Shown one piece after another: positions 51,500 through 64,000 of a stretch of 64,000 nucleotides of DNA; within the stretch, counting starts at the first letter, position 1; each line of letters begins with the position of its first letter. The translations under genes were made by a program, and so were the position numbers. Under the pieces are notes generated by a model. The model was not told the DNA's origin. It made no database searches and saw nothing but the letters and a program-made list of their open reading frames with translations. This stretch comes from Sphagnum magellanicum (lineage: Eukaryota; Streptophyta; Sphagnopsida; Sphagnales; Sphagnaceae). Location: NCBI GenBank assembly GCA_021904315.1, contig CM038912.1, positions 7,899,061 to 7,963,060 on the forward strand, written 5' to 3'.

Positions 51500-52867
51500 T
51501 GACAAGGCTTTTTTTGTGTGTACAAATCATGCGCTTCTATGACCTGTTGTGGACAAATCATGTGTGCCGAACATGAGTTTGTCCCTGGCAAATATTTTAA
51601 GGCACTGGGTCCAAAAGGATACGGTCCTCTTTACCGAAATGGAATCCGGGATCAGGACCTGTGTGAACAGTAATCTTCTCCAGTGGCCACATCACCTGCG
51701 CGGAACGGCAAGCTTTCTGCGCTGGTCCAATCAGCCGTGTGAACAGCGGCCTTCTCCGCGCGCCGCGTGCTCGCCCCCGCGCGGTTCAGGGAATACCGTA
51801 CATTCGCTGTGTCCAGCAACGGAGAAAGATGCGTGATGGAAGGCAAATGGCTGAGGTTGGAGGCGGTGGGTCCGTATCAACGTCCTCGGCAGATGCAGGA
51901 CAATGGTGTGAAGTCCCTTTTTTCCCTGGAGCTGGAGATTCTAGTTGATGTCATCGGTAGTGAATCACGTAATCCAAGATGCGCTGCTCATGACCGCCAG
52001 TTAGCTTTTCGGTTTTGAGCACGAGACTAGAGAGGTTATATGTGGTCGTAGAACAAGTCTACCAGTAATTTGGTTGTAAAATGCTGCAGTTGGAAGATTT
52101 ACATCTGGTGTATTATTAGGATTATTGCGTAAATTTGGCCATCTACATCATCAGCTCATGCGGAAGCAGCTGCCAGCAGAAGTAGCTAGGAGCATATCGC
52201 GGCTCACAGGAGGCGTCAAGGTGCGTATTGCATTGTATGGGAATTCTACGTGCTCCTACATCGTAATGGCTTTGACGGGATCATAGGGCGCAGGAATCCC
52301 GAAGAAGCTGTTGTTTTAAGGTTTGTGTCAGACCTGTCCTTCTTACAAAGCGCACAAACGGATCAGGCACCTACTATACACACACAGACACACATTGAGA
52401 CAGAGGGACTAGAAGATCATATTGATCTCATCAGCAGAATCTGAGTTGGGTTTTATTGATTTTATTGTTTTGAGTTGCTTCTGCATATATATTGTCTCAT
52501 GAGCAGAGTGTACTCACGGTACGAGTTTGAGATGTGAGGAAGTTACCAAGGCCTTGCACTGCATTCAATATCTTGCATGCATGATATTTTGGTTTCGCAA
52601 CTAAATCCTGCATGATCCGACACAAGACGAGGCCGGCGAGGAGGACGGGTTGAATCCAATTTCATTGTCTGCACTCAGGACTAGATAAAAGAAATTTTCT
52701 TTTATGTAGATATGATCGCATGCTGATGCGTGATCGACTGATGTGCGAGTTGATCCCTGCAGACATGTTGAGCCAGTAATTACATCAGCTTGCAGCTAGT
52801 GTTCCGAGTCGAGGAGATTACTTGCGGCCTGATCAAGACAGAAGTTGCGGGTGGGAAAAAAACCATC
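51500..52867 (+). promoter_or_regulatory. Probable promoter and 5' leader of PHO1
   Basis: GC content rises clearly at 51640-51990 and remains moderate up to the PHO1 start codon. No family is recognisable in the short open frames here (51549-52018 and 52250-52444). I looked for the PHR1-binding palindrome GNATATNC near the gene and found none convincing. 5' UTR exons could lie here but cannot be defined. Confidence 0.4.
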
Positions 52868-55800
52868 ATGGTGAAATTCTGTAAGCAGCTGGAGGGCCAA
52901 CTTGTACCCGAATGGAAGGACGTCTATTGTAACTACAAAGAGCTGAAAAAGGACGTGAAACGAATCAAACAAGGACACCTCCAGCTGAACGTCGGGTCCA
53001 TGATCGACCCTGCAACAGCTGGCACTCCCGATACAGCTCTGCAGAGATCGATGCAGGAGTACAAATCTTTGGAGAACAACATCAATGGCCATTTCAGCCA
53101 TACTAGTTCATCTTACAACAAAAAGCAACTAGCTCGTGCAGCAGTACTCGTGGTAAGGCCCTCAAGGATCATCAACTGAGTACTCTTCTTCTTTTCTTAT
53201 AATTAATTGGCATGATTCAAGTATTGTTTGTACACAAACAAAGCGTTAAAAATTAAAATGGGTGATGAGACTTGACAAAACTTTGCAGCTCAAATTAATT
53301 CCCGAATGCAGCTGCACATGATCAAATCCTCTGACGGTTGCAGGAGATGTCGATGGACGCAGTGTAGCTCTTAGCAGTTTGGTTGCTGTGCTAAGGTGAG
53401 AAATTTTCCTAGTGTATTCGGACGGCAACTTAAACACACCTGTGGTAAGTACTTAGTGTAAGAGTTCAGTTGTGGGCTTAAGGCCCCTCTTGCTCCCACG
53501 GCCTAGTGATCTCCATATGAGTTTAGGAACTTACGAAAACGATTGGAAGTACTTTACCATGGGCTAAGGCTCACGTGTGTAAGGACAGTCTCAAATAGTG
53601 GGGCGGGACTCAAGCGTGTAACGAAAGTCTGAAATTGTGGGGCCGGACTCAAGCTTTATGCTGGGTAAGGTGCCACAAGTGGCGACATTCCCAACATGCA
53701 GGGCTGAACTACTGCCTTGTCCTAGGTCTCTGATTTTGGGAATTGCCCACCCCCCCACTCTAGAGGACCCTACTCTACACTTGTGATTCTACGTACTGGA
53801 ATCTTGATCCACGGGTAGGGACATTCACAAAGAACAGGGCTGGACTCGACTGTGTCGGCTCACCTCGTCCTTCGTCCCTTATTTGGGGAATGCCCCTGAA
53901 CTTTAGGACTGTCCTGTGATTGTCTCCAGGATTTGCCTTCCTAGAGGGTAAAGGTCATGTACAATTGGAAATGATTCCACAAATCGCTGCGATTCGTTTC
54001 TGCCAGGAGGTTATAATTACATACACAGTGTGTACGTCTTTTTTGGAAAAAGATAACTTTTGAAGGACAATGGACCAGGAACACGTGTCTCGTGGTCTTA
54101 GTTCAGAGTTTATCCAGATAGAAAATTGATCATGGTTCACTTCAATTATTACATAATGAAGTTATCCGTAATGTCAGGTGAATAGGGGGGCGAGAAACGT
54201 GTAACTAGGAATGAAATTTTACAAAATGAAATAACGAGGACCCAAACTAGTTTTTCCACCAATTTTGGTGGTAAACTGAATTTCATCCCCTTTTTCCTTT
54301 TCCCTGAGCGCCTCCACTGCTGCTACAGTTATTTTCACTGCTCCTACCCGTACAACTACTATAATTACTCCCAAAACGTGTGCATTAAATGCTGAGTTTC
54401 AGCATTTCATAATGAGATTTAATAAAATTTCCTTAAGTTGTTGATAATATATAGGGGATGAAATAGAGGGTGACTTTACGGAGAACTTTAATAGGTTTAG
54501 ACAGGTCTAGATATCAAAGCTTAAATATTTCATTCACATTGACTTATAAGTTCAACAGCTCAAACAGAACTAAACAACACTCGTATTGGATGTGAACTGG
54601 ATGTGAATTGGATTTAGTAATTAAAATAAAGGATGTACAACTACAGAAGAAAGCAAGTCCAAGAGCATTCCAGAGCTTCATGTTGCACAAGAGAAGATTC
54701 AACCAGATACCAGGTCTGAGCTATGATGCACTTCACCACCAAAAACAGTGGATATCATCATCCCATTCACATTAATTTTTCTTTTCCCCCTGGTCCCCAA
54801 GAATTTCAGATCTGATGAATCAAGCCAAAATCTATGATTGTAGAGGAGTTTTTAAAAGCTAATTGAACAAAGAAGCAACAAGATAACATTTAGATATATA
54901 ACAGAAGGAAAGCAGTCTCTGCAAAACTCCACTATTGTACTAAATAAACTTTTTTGATTTTCTTCTACATGGCCGGTCACGCAGTTTCACAAGAAAGATT
55001 GGCAGGACGAGCATGGCTCAGAAGTGCTCGAAACCGAGCTGATGGAGCCGCTGGGGAAGGCGGAGCTACACAGAATGTTTTTCAATCATTTGGATGCGCA
55101 ATTGAACAAGATCAACCGCTTTTACAAGCTCAAGGAAACGGAATACATTGCCCAGGCTCGCCGCCTGGAAAGGCAGCTGTTAGCCTTGTTTGAGGTTCAA
55201 GAAGGCCTGGTGGCTCGACAGAGCAGCCTGTTGTCATTGCAGAGCTCGTCAAAAAGTACTGACATCGACAGCAGCAGCTATTGTGACGATGAATCATTCA
55301 GTGGTAAGTTCGACTATTGCATGCACGCGAACGTCGCAAGCTCTTCGAAGAAGAAGAAAAGAAGTTGTACTAAGAAACTTGAATTAACATTAGCAAGAAT
55401 TGACATCAAGGATATGTGCAGGAATGATCTCCAAATGTACTGCAAGTCCTCTCAACGAGATTGTTGTGTCGAAGCCTGGAGGAGCATATAAACCTAGTGC
55501 CGCCCAGGAGGATTCCGGGACCACTATCGAAGCTGGAGGACGTTCATATGACAGTGCATCTGATAATGGAGAGCATCAGCTGGAAAATATTATTATTGAA
55601 AACTTTATCGACAACGTGGAACATGCCAAAGCGCCGGAGAACAACAACAATCCCGGAGTCGATATGGCAATGATATTGCACAGCCCTGAAAGCTATCCCT
55701 TCCACACTGTGGCAGCCATGGGGGACTATCATTCCCGGCTACAAAGGGTGGGGAAAAGTGTACCTGAAGACCAGATATGCTGCAGTGCGGTTCGGCCGAG

Positions 55801-58529
55801 CTGGAGCATAAGCCAGCACAAAATCGACTTAAGCAAGAGGAAGAAGAAGATCAACAGTTGGGAGAAAATGCTGTGCACCGCCTTCATCGAATTCTACCGC
55901 GGCCTTGGCCTGCTCAAAAGCTACAGGTCGCATTTCAAACCTCAAAGGTCCCACGTCTAGAGATTGTCTTTCCAGACCGCACACGAAGCTCGAATTACCT
56001 CGTCCATGTTGGTCTGGGTCATTGATGAAAGGTCGTCCGCGCGCGGGGTGGGGTTTTTTGATTGCAGTTCTCTGAACATGGTGGCATTCGATAAGATTCT
56101 GAAGAAATACGACAAAGTGACGAAAAGGAACCTGGCGCCCATGTACATTAAGGAAGTGGAATGCTCCTACTTTGCTTCTTCAGACAAGGTAAGTCATGTG
56201 CAGGTTGTTCATGAAAAAGATGAACAGTTTGATCAGAGCTTCTAGTATACAAATCTGTAGTTTGCTCGTACGAAGGGTTTGAATTATCTCGAGCTACCTT
56301 CAACGTCGTTGAGGTTTGATGTCCACACTCTAGTGTGATGGCCATTTTTGCATCCTCCAACTGGGTTATACATGGGTGGTGCAGGTGACGAGGCTCATGA
56401 TAAAAGTTGAAGAAATCTTCACAAAGCATTTCTCAGACCATGATCGAAGAAAGGCCATGACCCTGTTGAGGCCCATGCAGCAGCATGCAAGCCACACCAC
56501 CACGCTCTTCTTAGGTGAGAGTGCACACTGCACGACGTCTGGCTAGCTAGCACGATGTCATGCATGCTTGCTCACGAGGTTTGTGCAATCGTTTTGAAAG
56601 ATTGAAATTTGACTGTAATGACGACTGCAAGTGAAATTCATTCAAGCTGCCGGACTAGTGATGATGATGATGATCAGTGGGTCATGTGTTGTTGCTGCAG
56701 GTATCTTTGCAGGCTGGACAGTTGCACTCTTGATTGTTTTCCTTTTGATTCTTCTTACCCAGAATGACTATAGAACTACCGGCGGCAAAGGATACATGGA
56801 GACTGTGTTCAGAGTTTTCAGGTACACAACTCTGAATCCAATGACAACCCAATGACAACTCTGAAACACTTTCAAGAATACTTAGTGAAGTAAAGGTATG
56901 CCCACACACACACTTGGTGTTTAGGGCTTACAACTAACATCACTCTAACACCAACAAAGTGTCACAAATCATAATACCCCAATTTCTAACATTGCAAGTT
57001 ATCATCAACCTCTTAAACAGTATTTCAAACATCTCCACAAATGATGTTAATTAATAACTAACGTATAAAATTATTTCAACATGTCCACACACATGACATT
57101 AATTAATAACTAACATAAAATTATCTTTTTTGTCACTTGCAATCTAATCCACACTTACAAAGATCATTAATTAAATATTCATTTTTTAGACTTTAGTAAC
57201 ATCAATGTTTGATTCTAATTTTTAAATTTTAGGGTAATGTGATGATGATCGATGGGTATGTGCAGCACGCTAGGACTGGTGCTACTCCACATGTATATGT
57301 ATGGATGGAATGTGTACGCATGGCAAAAAACACGCATCAACTACGGATTTATCTTCGAATTCTCTCCCGGCACAGAGCTCCATTATCGAGAGGTTTTGCT
57401 CATTTGCACAGCACTGAGCAGCATGCTGCTGGGAACTATGATAGTTCACATCATCGCAAGCACAAAGGAGGCTCCCAATTACAACGCCTCTGAGTGGGCC
57501 CCTTTGAGCATTACATTGGTAAGTGGAGTATCTTCACTATATCCATCCGGAGTCTTCCACCAACCTCTCTGCATCATGATCATTATCGTGTTTAGTACTC
57601 CGCCCTTGGCAATCTTAAACAAGGGGTGTGTCACGCTGTGGCCTTGCCCGTTTACGCTAAAAAGGTATCTTAAGGCAAAAGAAAATTATGGAAATTCAAA
57701 TATTTCAGCATGCAAAAATATAATCATCAAAAAAATCCTCCAAAAGAAACCAAAATCTATAACTAATCTCAAGTTTCAACACAAGCCAAAATATCGTCTT
57801 TCAAAAATCCCCATATAAAAATAGATCTACTACCTAGGGGCCAAAATCCCTTAAGCTATTATGCTCTATAATGAATCTAAACACAAAATTCTTGCCTTGG
57901 TAGGCAACGCCAAGAACACTCTAGAGATGCGATTTTTTTTTCGGAGAATCTGCGGAAATAGAAAGAACTATGCTGATGAACCTGCGTACGTCTATGAATT
58001 CAGGTTTTCTTGGTGATGCTTCTCATTCCTGTCAACATATTCTACAAGTCGTCGCGCTACTTCTTTTTGCGATGCTTTCGCCGGATCATCTTCGCCCCGT
58101 TCTACAAGGTACATCAAGCTTAGAGAGAGAGAGAGATATCAACCTGCAACACATAGTGATCATGCTCAGACTAATGGATTTCGATCTGCATCACATGCTG
58201 TAGATGTTGTGGAAGAGAATCTAAGTTTTTTGGCATTTTTGTATGATCGGCATGTCAGGCGCACAATAGAATCATCTGATTTTTGTGATATGATCTTGTG
58301 CATTGCAGGTGGTGCTTTCTGATTTCTTCCTTGGTGATCAACTAACTAGCCAGGTCGTCTCATTCCGGAATGTTGAGTTTATGCTCTGCTACTTCTCGGG
58401 TGGCTATTTTCAGCGTCGTGATGGGAGTGTCTGCACTGACAACACGATGTTCAAATGGCTGACTTATGTGTTCTCTTTGCTTCCCTACTGGTGGCGTTTC
58501 TTACAGGTGCCACCTTTCTTTCTAAACAA

Positions 58530-58565
<36 letters not shown>

Positions 58566-59659
58566 CTAGTAGCTCTCAAGTTGCAGTTACATACTCAGAT
58601 CAGACCGGACATACCTATTTCATGCTCAGATCTGATGAGATTTTATAACTGCTCGTCGACGTGAGGAATCAAAACGCGGCTCTTATGTATTATATGTGTG
58701 CTTCTAGACTAAGATCTGATTGATCACGCAAGTACTATTTTACTGTCTTTTCAGTGTTTGAGGAGATGGAAAGATGAGGGAGACAAATTGTCACTCTACA
58801 ACGCTGGCAAATACATGTCGGCTATGGTGGCCGTGGTGCTCACATTAGCACATCTTTCATACGACACCAGTACGTTACTGGTTTTGTCCCTGCTGTCCTC
58901 CTGTTGTGCAACGCTTTATCAGCTTTACTGGGATGTGGTGGTCGACTGGGGGCTTCTTCAACAAAACTCCAAGAATCCCTGGCTCCGTGACAATCTCATC
59001 CTCAGAAGGAAATATCTCTATTACATCTCCATGGTACTACTACTACTGTACACAATCCTTGAATCCCATTTCCTAATCCATTTCCTCTTCAGTTTCAGCA
59101 TCTCAAATCCATCTCCAAAACTGGTCCGAAGAACCATAGGTAGATTTGTGAGATATGAATTCTTGAAGATCACTAACTTCCAGTTTCTTGTACGAATGTG
59201 CAGTGGGCGAATGTTTTGTTGAGATCATTGGTCTGGATATCGCTATTTCTACCTCTGAATGTGATTCCTGGATTCAGCCGACCTGCCTGGGAAGTCATTT
59301 TTGCAGCACTCGAGGTCATTCGGCGTGGTCTCTGGAACTTCCACAGGTGAATATTATGCATAGCTCCAGATCATAGAAGTACTATTTAGCTTACATATAC
59401 ATACACATGTACACATACTAAAGCTTACATATCCTTCTGTAACTTATCCTTGAGTCCTCAACTTCTTTGAGCTGTCTGAATTATGCTGGTAGACCTAAGC
59501 AATCTCATTCTGGGTAAATTTTACCCAGAATCTTGGGCATACATGTGATATTTATTTATGTGCAGATTGGAGAATGAGCATTTGAACAACGTGGGTCACT
59601 ATCGAGCAGTGAAAACTGTGCCTCTGCCATTCAAGGAATTTGAAGGGGGAATGCTTTGA
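52868..59659 (+). CDS. PHO1: PHO1-type phosphate exporter (SPX-EXS), 850 aa, twelve exons
   Basis: Exons: 52868-53152, 54985-55303, 55422-55926, 56068-56188, 56385-56514, 56701-56821, 57266-57518, 58004-58108, 58309-58506, 58755-59033, 59204-59346, 59566-59659. They join in frame to 2553 nt. The SPX domain is in the usual three parts: [18 protein letters not shown] at the start, [17 protein letters not shown] (about 120-136), and [23 protein letters not shown] (about 365-387). Membrane segments follow from about 454 ([12 protein letters not shown]), then [24 protein letters not shown]. The EXS domain (about 580-830) contains [39 protein letters not shown] and NPWLRDNL, and ends near [18 protein letters not shown]1 proteins export phosphate, typically for xylem loading, from Golgi and plasma membranes. 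The SPX domain senses inositol pyrophosphates. It is slightly longer than typical because of the SPX spacer. Confidence 0.95.
53397..53960. repeat. Dispersed repeat fragment in PHO1 intron 1
   Basis: GAGAAATTTTCCTAGTGTATTCGG and CTTTACCATGGGCTAAGGCTCAC have close matches downstream of the TAF15-like gene (24592-24830). Inside it, 53580-53660 contains two copies of a roughly 41-bp unit (GTGTAA(G/C)GA(C/A)AGTCTGAAAT...GGGGC(G/C)GGACTCAAGC-like). The class is unknown and no termini can be set. Confidence 0.5.
54157..54490. mobile_element. MITE: short form of the TIR element, in PHO1 intron 1
   Basis: 334 bp with terminal inverted repeats: left TGAAGTTATCCGTAATGTCA, right (reverse complement) TAAAGTTCTCCGTAAAGTCA. 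Its left and right portions match the two ends of the 930-bp element at 42518-43447, and the middle is missing. This is the pattern of an internally deleted, non-autonomous derivative. It is non-coding and lies wholly within intron 1. Confidence 0.8.
57621..57915 (-). repeat. Dispersed repeat family P, copy 2, in PHO1 intron 7
   Basis: Reverse-complement match to 37753-38080 over its full length. It occupies about 295 of the 485 bp of intron 7 (57519-58003). The acceptor at 58001-58003 lies outside it, so splicing should be intact. Confidence 0.8.
58530..58562 (+). repeat. CT microsatellite in PHO1 intron 9
   Basis: About 16 consecutive CT units shortly after the exon 9 donor (58507), inside the intron. 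Confidence 0.95.
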
Positions 59660-62253
59660 TTTCCAACAAACTGGAGTCACATGCGAATTTCCAACAATAT
59701 CCAGTATTGAACCCTATCAGAGCAGAGCAATGGCATTCAAGGTACACCCAAGCAAGCGGGGATTTTTTTTTCTCAAGATACTAGGTCTCCCTAAGTGCTT
59801 CATTTACAAGTTGGTGCTCAAAGGCACATGTACTAACATACCAAATTCTTGACATTCAACCCAATTCTTGTATTTCTTGGGAGGTGGGGCTTCTTGAAGA
59901 AACTTGCTGCTTAAGGTATACCATTCATGATACAAGTACTGAATAGACTTTTGCTGAGTTCCAACTACAAGACTTTGCTCAAGATGGAGCCATGATTTTT
60001 GTGAAAGCAAGAAAAGTCAATCTTACTCTGATTCAACTTCTCCTTCAAACTAGAAACTGAACAAACTTACAGGAGCATCAAACTTACATGGCTCCGGTGG
60101 CTTCCCATTCAAGTATTCAACAACAGTGGATCATTTTTCAAGAAGGTGCTCTTCTGAATCTGTATATCTTTGCAACCATATCATTTCATTATCCATTGTG
60201 TACACCATCATCTGGTTTCTCTCTTGTTTACTCTGGAAGAAGGCAGCCCTCCTGCCATGTATGTAACATAGACAATGCCTAAATTGCATGAGAAAAGACG
60301 TGACATAGTTGGGGGAGAAAAAACATGGAAAAAAAAATGTCTATTCAATGTTGCTTCATAGTGCTATGGGTAGGGCGGGTAGGGAGAGAGGTAGAGATGG
60401 AGACTTGAAGAAATAAGACATTGTTCTCTTCAGTATAACATGTCCAGTATCTATGTTTATGCTATGGGATTGGGAAAATTTAATTTGCATATTATTTTGA
60501 ATGTGGTACACTCTGGTAGAGGTGCATAAGTTGGTGTTCTTATACCTTGAATTTAACTAGATCATTGTTAACTAAGTGCATTGTTATAATTTGCATTCAT
60601 AAGATTTAAGATCTCGACATCTGAATTGTTGAATAGCACAATAGTTCCCAATTTATTCAGATCTTTGAAATGAACCCTATATGTATCAAAATTTAACATT
60701 TTAGACTTCCACACCACCGCTTACTTGGAGAGGAGATTGAACTTAGAACCTGAAAATTACCCACTCAATTTATCATGAGGAATTCTATTCAGAGTTTATG
60801 AAGTTTAAATGGAAGTTTGAATCCTCTATTTTGAAGCTGGATTGTAAGAATGTATGCCACGCCTTTCTTACAGCCATCAAAATGGACTCACTAAAGTACC
60901 TTACGACCTTTCTCAGGGTTTTTTTTTCTCAGGTATATGTCCTCTACATATCGATACAGTTTCTATTGTCCTCTAACTACTGTGACCTGTGCTGTTGGCC
61001 CAAGTGTTACCACGTCCACAACTGATTTTTCCTTCCAAAACCTAGTTTTTTGGAATTTATTTGAATTTCCAGTGGCAGAAATCATTTAAAAATCAATATC
61101 TTCCACATTCTGAATCCAAATCTTACCAATTAAATTCCATTAAATCCTGCTCATCAAGATCTTTCCAAGAACACCAAAGGCACATTCCAATTCCTCCTAA
61201 ATTTTCAGCTACGATTTAATTTGATTTGCAGTGAAAAAATCATTCAATATTCGAGAACTTTTGCACCGCAAGTCCAAACGTCATGGAACCAAGCCCATGC
61301 ACCCCTCCTTGTTGAGAGCTTTCCAAAGAGACCTCCAATGCGATCTGAAGCATCCCAATTCGGTGGATCTCATCAGTACAAACAAAACAAAACAAACAAA
61401 CTACCTTCCTTCATAGATAGATGTCATGTTGAGCTTTTGTGTTCGATGAAATCTTTTTGAGACTTTATGAATAATAGCAAAGTGAGGATGAGGGGACAAA
61501 TAAGGGATCAAATAAGAATTTGATTGAGTATGAATTTAAAGCTTAATTTTTCTCTTCCACCAAATTATAGGATTAAAAAAAAATCAGTTATTGGATATTT
61601 GCTTTGCAATGGGGTATTGGCTTGAAAAAAAACACTCTTTGAGTTTTCACCAATTTTCTTTTTTTTCTTTCCCTTAAAATTTCAAACTTCAAATAAATAA
61701 TTTATTAAAAATTTGACATTTTTGAAAATTAATTTAATTATTGTAGAACTTTAAATGGTATTATGATAATACATTGTCAATAAAGTTCTAAATTTTTTTG
61801 ACTGAACATGAATACCATAGCCTCGGGTCAATTTCCACATTGACAAAATGAATAACTTTTTTTCAAAAAATGAGTTTGTTTTTACTTTTGAAACTATATA
61901 TTTTTCCATCATGTGCTATACTATTGTGATATGAGTAGTGAAGTTATTCAGAATGAAACCTATGATAATGATGATGATTTTTCACATGTCGATTTCATAT
62001 TTTCACAAAATTTCATTTCACTATTTTGAGGATTATTTAACGATGAAACTAACTTTAAGGTAAGGTAGTTGATGACATAATAATGCCAAAAATGTCCTAG
62101 TTGTGTCATTTGTGTTTCAAATGTTTTCAAGCATTTTCACCTTTTGCACTCCAATAGCATACACACATATAATCATTAAATATTGTGAAATTGAGTTCAA
62201 ATTCCAATTCCAAATATTCTAAAAATATTATAAATATTGTGAAATTGAGTCAA
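59660..62253. other. 3' flank of PHO1 and intergenic DNA
   Basis: The first few hundred bases may be 3' UTR. No further gene is recognised; open frames at 60088-60282, 60798-61025 and 61221-61460 show no family motifs. 62183-62250 contains two copies of AATATTGTGAAATTGAGT spaced 50 bp apart, next to the Helitron start. Confidence 0.45.
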
Positions 62254-63029
62254 TCTTATATATTAAAGCAACAGTGGTGTCTGTCTATGTGGGCAATGCT
62301 TGGAAAACTTTTCTAATCACTGCCCGTTCCTTGTGGAGCTTCCCTAGATGTAATTTCCCCAGATGTAACCTCCTCCAGAGAAAAAAGAAATCAGGGGCAG
62401 TCTAATTTTTTGAGGCAAAAGATTTGGTAGACTTAAAAAAAAAAAATTAAGGCCTTGGACAGCCTAGAATCTTTTTTTTTTTGTATTGACCAAGACTACC
62501 TTTTTTTTCTTTTAGCTACTGTCCGTCCTGATTAAGGGGACGGATGAAATGTCCGTCTGGCTTGATGACGGGACGAATTTAGGGGAAGACCAGAAAAAAA
62601 ATATTTAGGCCTTGGACAACCCAGAATCAATTTTTTTTTTTTTTTTTTTATTGACCAAGACTACCTTTTTTTCTTTTAGCTACTGTCCGTCCCAATTAAG
62701 GGGATGGATGAAATGTCCATCCGGCTTGATGACGGGACGGATTTTGGGAAATTTTTTTTTCTTTTAGCTACTGTCCGTCCCAATTAAGGGGATGGATGAA
62801 ATGTCCATCCGGCTTGATGACGGGACGAATTTTGGGAATTTTTTTTTTCTTTTAGCTACTGTCCGTCCCAATTAAGGGGATGGATGATCACAAAATAATA
62901 ATAAAAATAAAAAACACATAAAAATTAAAAAATTAAAAAATTAAAAGTTTCTAAAAAAAACTAAAACGCGAACCAAGTTTAAAGAAACTGGGGGACTTCA
63001 CAGTGGCCGAAGGTCACGGCACCCACTAG
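62254..63029 (+). mobile_element. Non-autonomous Helitron-like element, 776 bp
   Basis: It begins TCTTATATATTAAAGC, typical of plant Helitron 5' ends, directly after an A. It ends CCCACTAG directly before a T, so it fits insertion between A and T with a CTRR 3' end and no target duplication. A short hairpin (GTGGCC-GAA-GGTCAC, one mismatch) lies about 10 bases before the 3' end. There is no Rep/helicase coding sequence. Internal tandem repeats fill 62440-62890. Confidence 0.8.
62440..62890 (+). repeat. Tandem repeats (164 bp, then 88 bp) inside the Helitron
   Basis: The phrase TTTAGCTACTGTCCGTCC starts at 62511, 62675, 62763 and 62851, giving spacings of 164, 88 and 88 bp. The 164-bp unit additionally contains AGGCCTTGGACA...TTGACCAAGACTACC. 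Each unit carries GTCCGTCC and GGGACGGAT words that can pair. Confidence 0.9.
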
Positions 63030-64000
63030 TAAAACTAAATGATTGATTTGTCACAAATGATTGCCCATGTGATGGCATTTAGTTGGTTCCTCGCACTAGG
63101 GAGGGGAGATAACTTGCACCCTTTTTCTATATTGTACACATTGATAGATGGCCATATACAAAATATGTGGTTGGGATGCCTTTAGGAATCCAAGAAGAGT
63201 CTTATGAGAGACATTCTAGGGCCGCCATTCTATTGTGCCTCCAGTAGTAGAGCCCACCTCTTGGAAGAAGCTCTTTAAGTGTTTCTTTTGTGCCAGTCTT
63301 TGTGTGACCATCTTCATGGCACAAAGAAGAAAGAAGACATTGTCAATTTGTGATTCAAACTCTCAAGTGCTGGAGTTCATTTGCCTAGGAGTGCACCTTC
63401 CAAGGCTAGTAGTTTAGGCTAAGTGAAGCTAGGGCTTAGAAGAGGCAAGAGGTTGGTTGATGTATTATCAAGTCATGTCATCTACATCTACATCTATGGG
63501 TGGCTTGTGTTAGTTGTTGTATTATCAGGTTGTATCATCTACATATGTGGGTGGCTTGGGGCCGGGCAGCCCATGGGAAAAAAGTACATTGGGCCCCTGG
63601 CTAGAGGCGCCTCCATACACACATCAAGACTATCCCAAGCCCACCTACAAAGTGGTAAGTTCAATCTATTCCAGAAATCAACAGTTCATTGTTGTCATTT
63701 TTATTTACTTATAAGTTTTCTATTTGAATATTTTGATTTAGTTTGATCTGCTTCCATAAGCTTGTATAATGTCATAATGCCATACTTGAGACATGTATTC
63801 CACTTGATCAAATTATCATATAATGTATATTTAATTAATTATGGACTAAACTATTAATTCTAAAAAATTTCTAACCTAATAGTTGGGATTAAGTTTGAGA
63901 TAAAATATTGTTAACATTTATTTGTTGAATCATTTAGTGAGACAAAACATCACATGAAAAATGTATGTTGACAAGAATAGCAATACAAGCTCTCTTGAAC
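63030..64000. other. Intergenic DNA to the window end
   Basis: No gene recognised. 63461-63560 is a direct duplication with 57-bp spacing (TGTATTATCA(A/G)GT...ATCTACAT...GGGTGGCTTG). The frames at 63235-63417 and 63423-63746 carry no known motifs, and the region may be transposon-derived. Confidence 0.45.

Noticed and set aside
51739..52018. Short GC-rich frames upstream of PHO1 as a separate gene
   Set aside because: They overlap in several phases, lack family motifs, and are better explained as GC-rich promoter or leader sequence.
51500..52867. A PHR1-binding site (GNATATNC) controlling PHO1
   Set aside because: The near matches, such as GCATATCG, fail at the required final C, so no convincing site was found by eye.
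1..64000. tRNA, rRNA or other structured RNA genes
   Set aside because: No cloverleaf, rRNA core or snRNA motif was recognised by eye. A covariance-model scan would be needed to exclude them.

Overview
This is plant nuclear DNA. Genes are split by GT-AG introns, the DNA between them is AT-rich and full of decayed transposons, and the four intact proteins belong to land-plant families. A short plant-type TTTAGGG array and plant-style Helitron, hAT and Copia remnants agree with this. The species cannot be fixed from sequence alone. The wide, heavily decayed repeat deserts suggest a large genome, possibly of a seed-free plant, but that is a weak inference.

Layout. (1) 539-2763 (+): five-exon SAM-dependent methyltransferase-like gene. 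(2) 2764-19330: about 16.5 kb of repeats. It holds a dead hAT transposase on the minus strand (about 4880-6700) and a nearly complete but dead Copia retrotransposon on the minus strand (7054-14624, both LTRs, primer-binding site and polypurine tract visible). An unrelated solo LTR (13124-13938) sits inside the Copia body. (3) 20117-24116 (+): five-exon TAF15/FET-type RNA-binding protein with an RRM, a RanBP2 zinc finger and RGG/RS-like tails. (4) 24117-29950: repeats, including a second hAT relic. (5) 30409-35760 (+): seven-exon ubiquilin/DSK2 (UBL, STI1 repeats, UBA). (6) 36600-51300: minisatellites, a TIR element, a third hAT-like relic interrupted by a second solo LTR with a perfect 5-bp target duplication, and a fold-back element. 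(7) 52868-59659 (+): twelve-exon PHO1-type phosphate exporter (SPX plus EXS), with repeats in introns 1 and 7. (8) 59660-64000: intergenic DNA with a 776-bp Helitron-like element (62254-63029).

The four genes have unrelated cellular roles (methylation, RNA binding/transcription, ubiquitin shuttling, phosphate export). All lie on the + strand but are far apart, and nothing suggests an operon or cluster. Joining the exons at GT-AG sites gives uninterrupted frames of 416, 562, 554 and 850 residues, so all four look functional.

I found no clearly new biological system. The most informative signals are structural: nested and paired transposons whose ends can be defined by eye, an internally deleted TIR element with its longer relative 11 kb away, and a 129-bp duplication in the methyltransferase gene that copied the end of an exon into the next intron.
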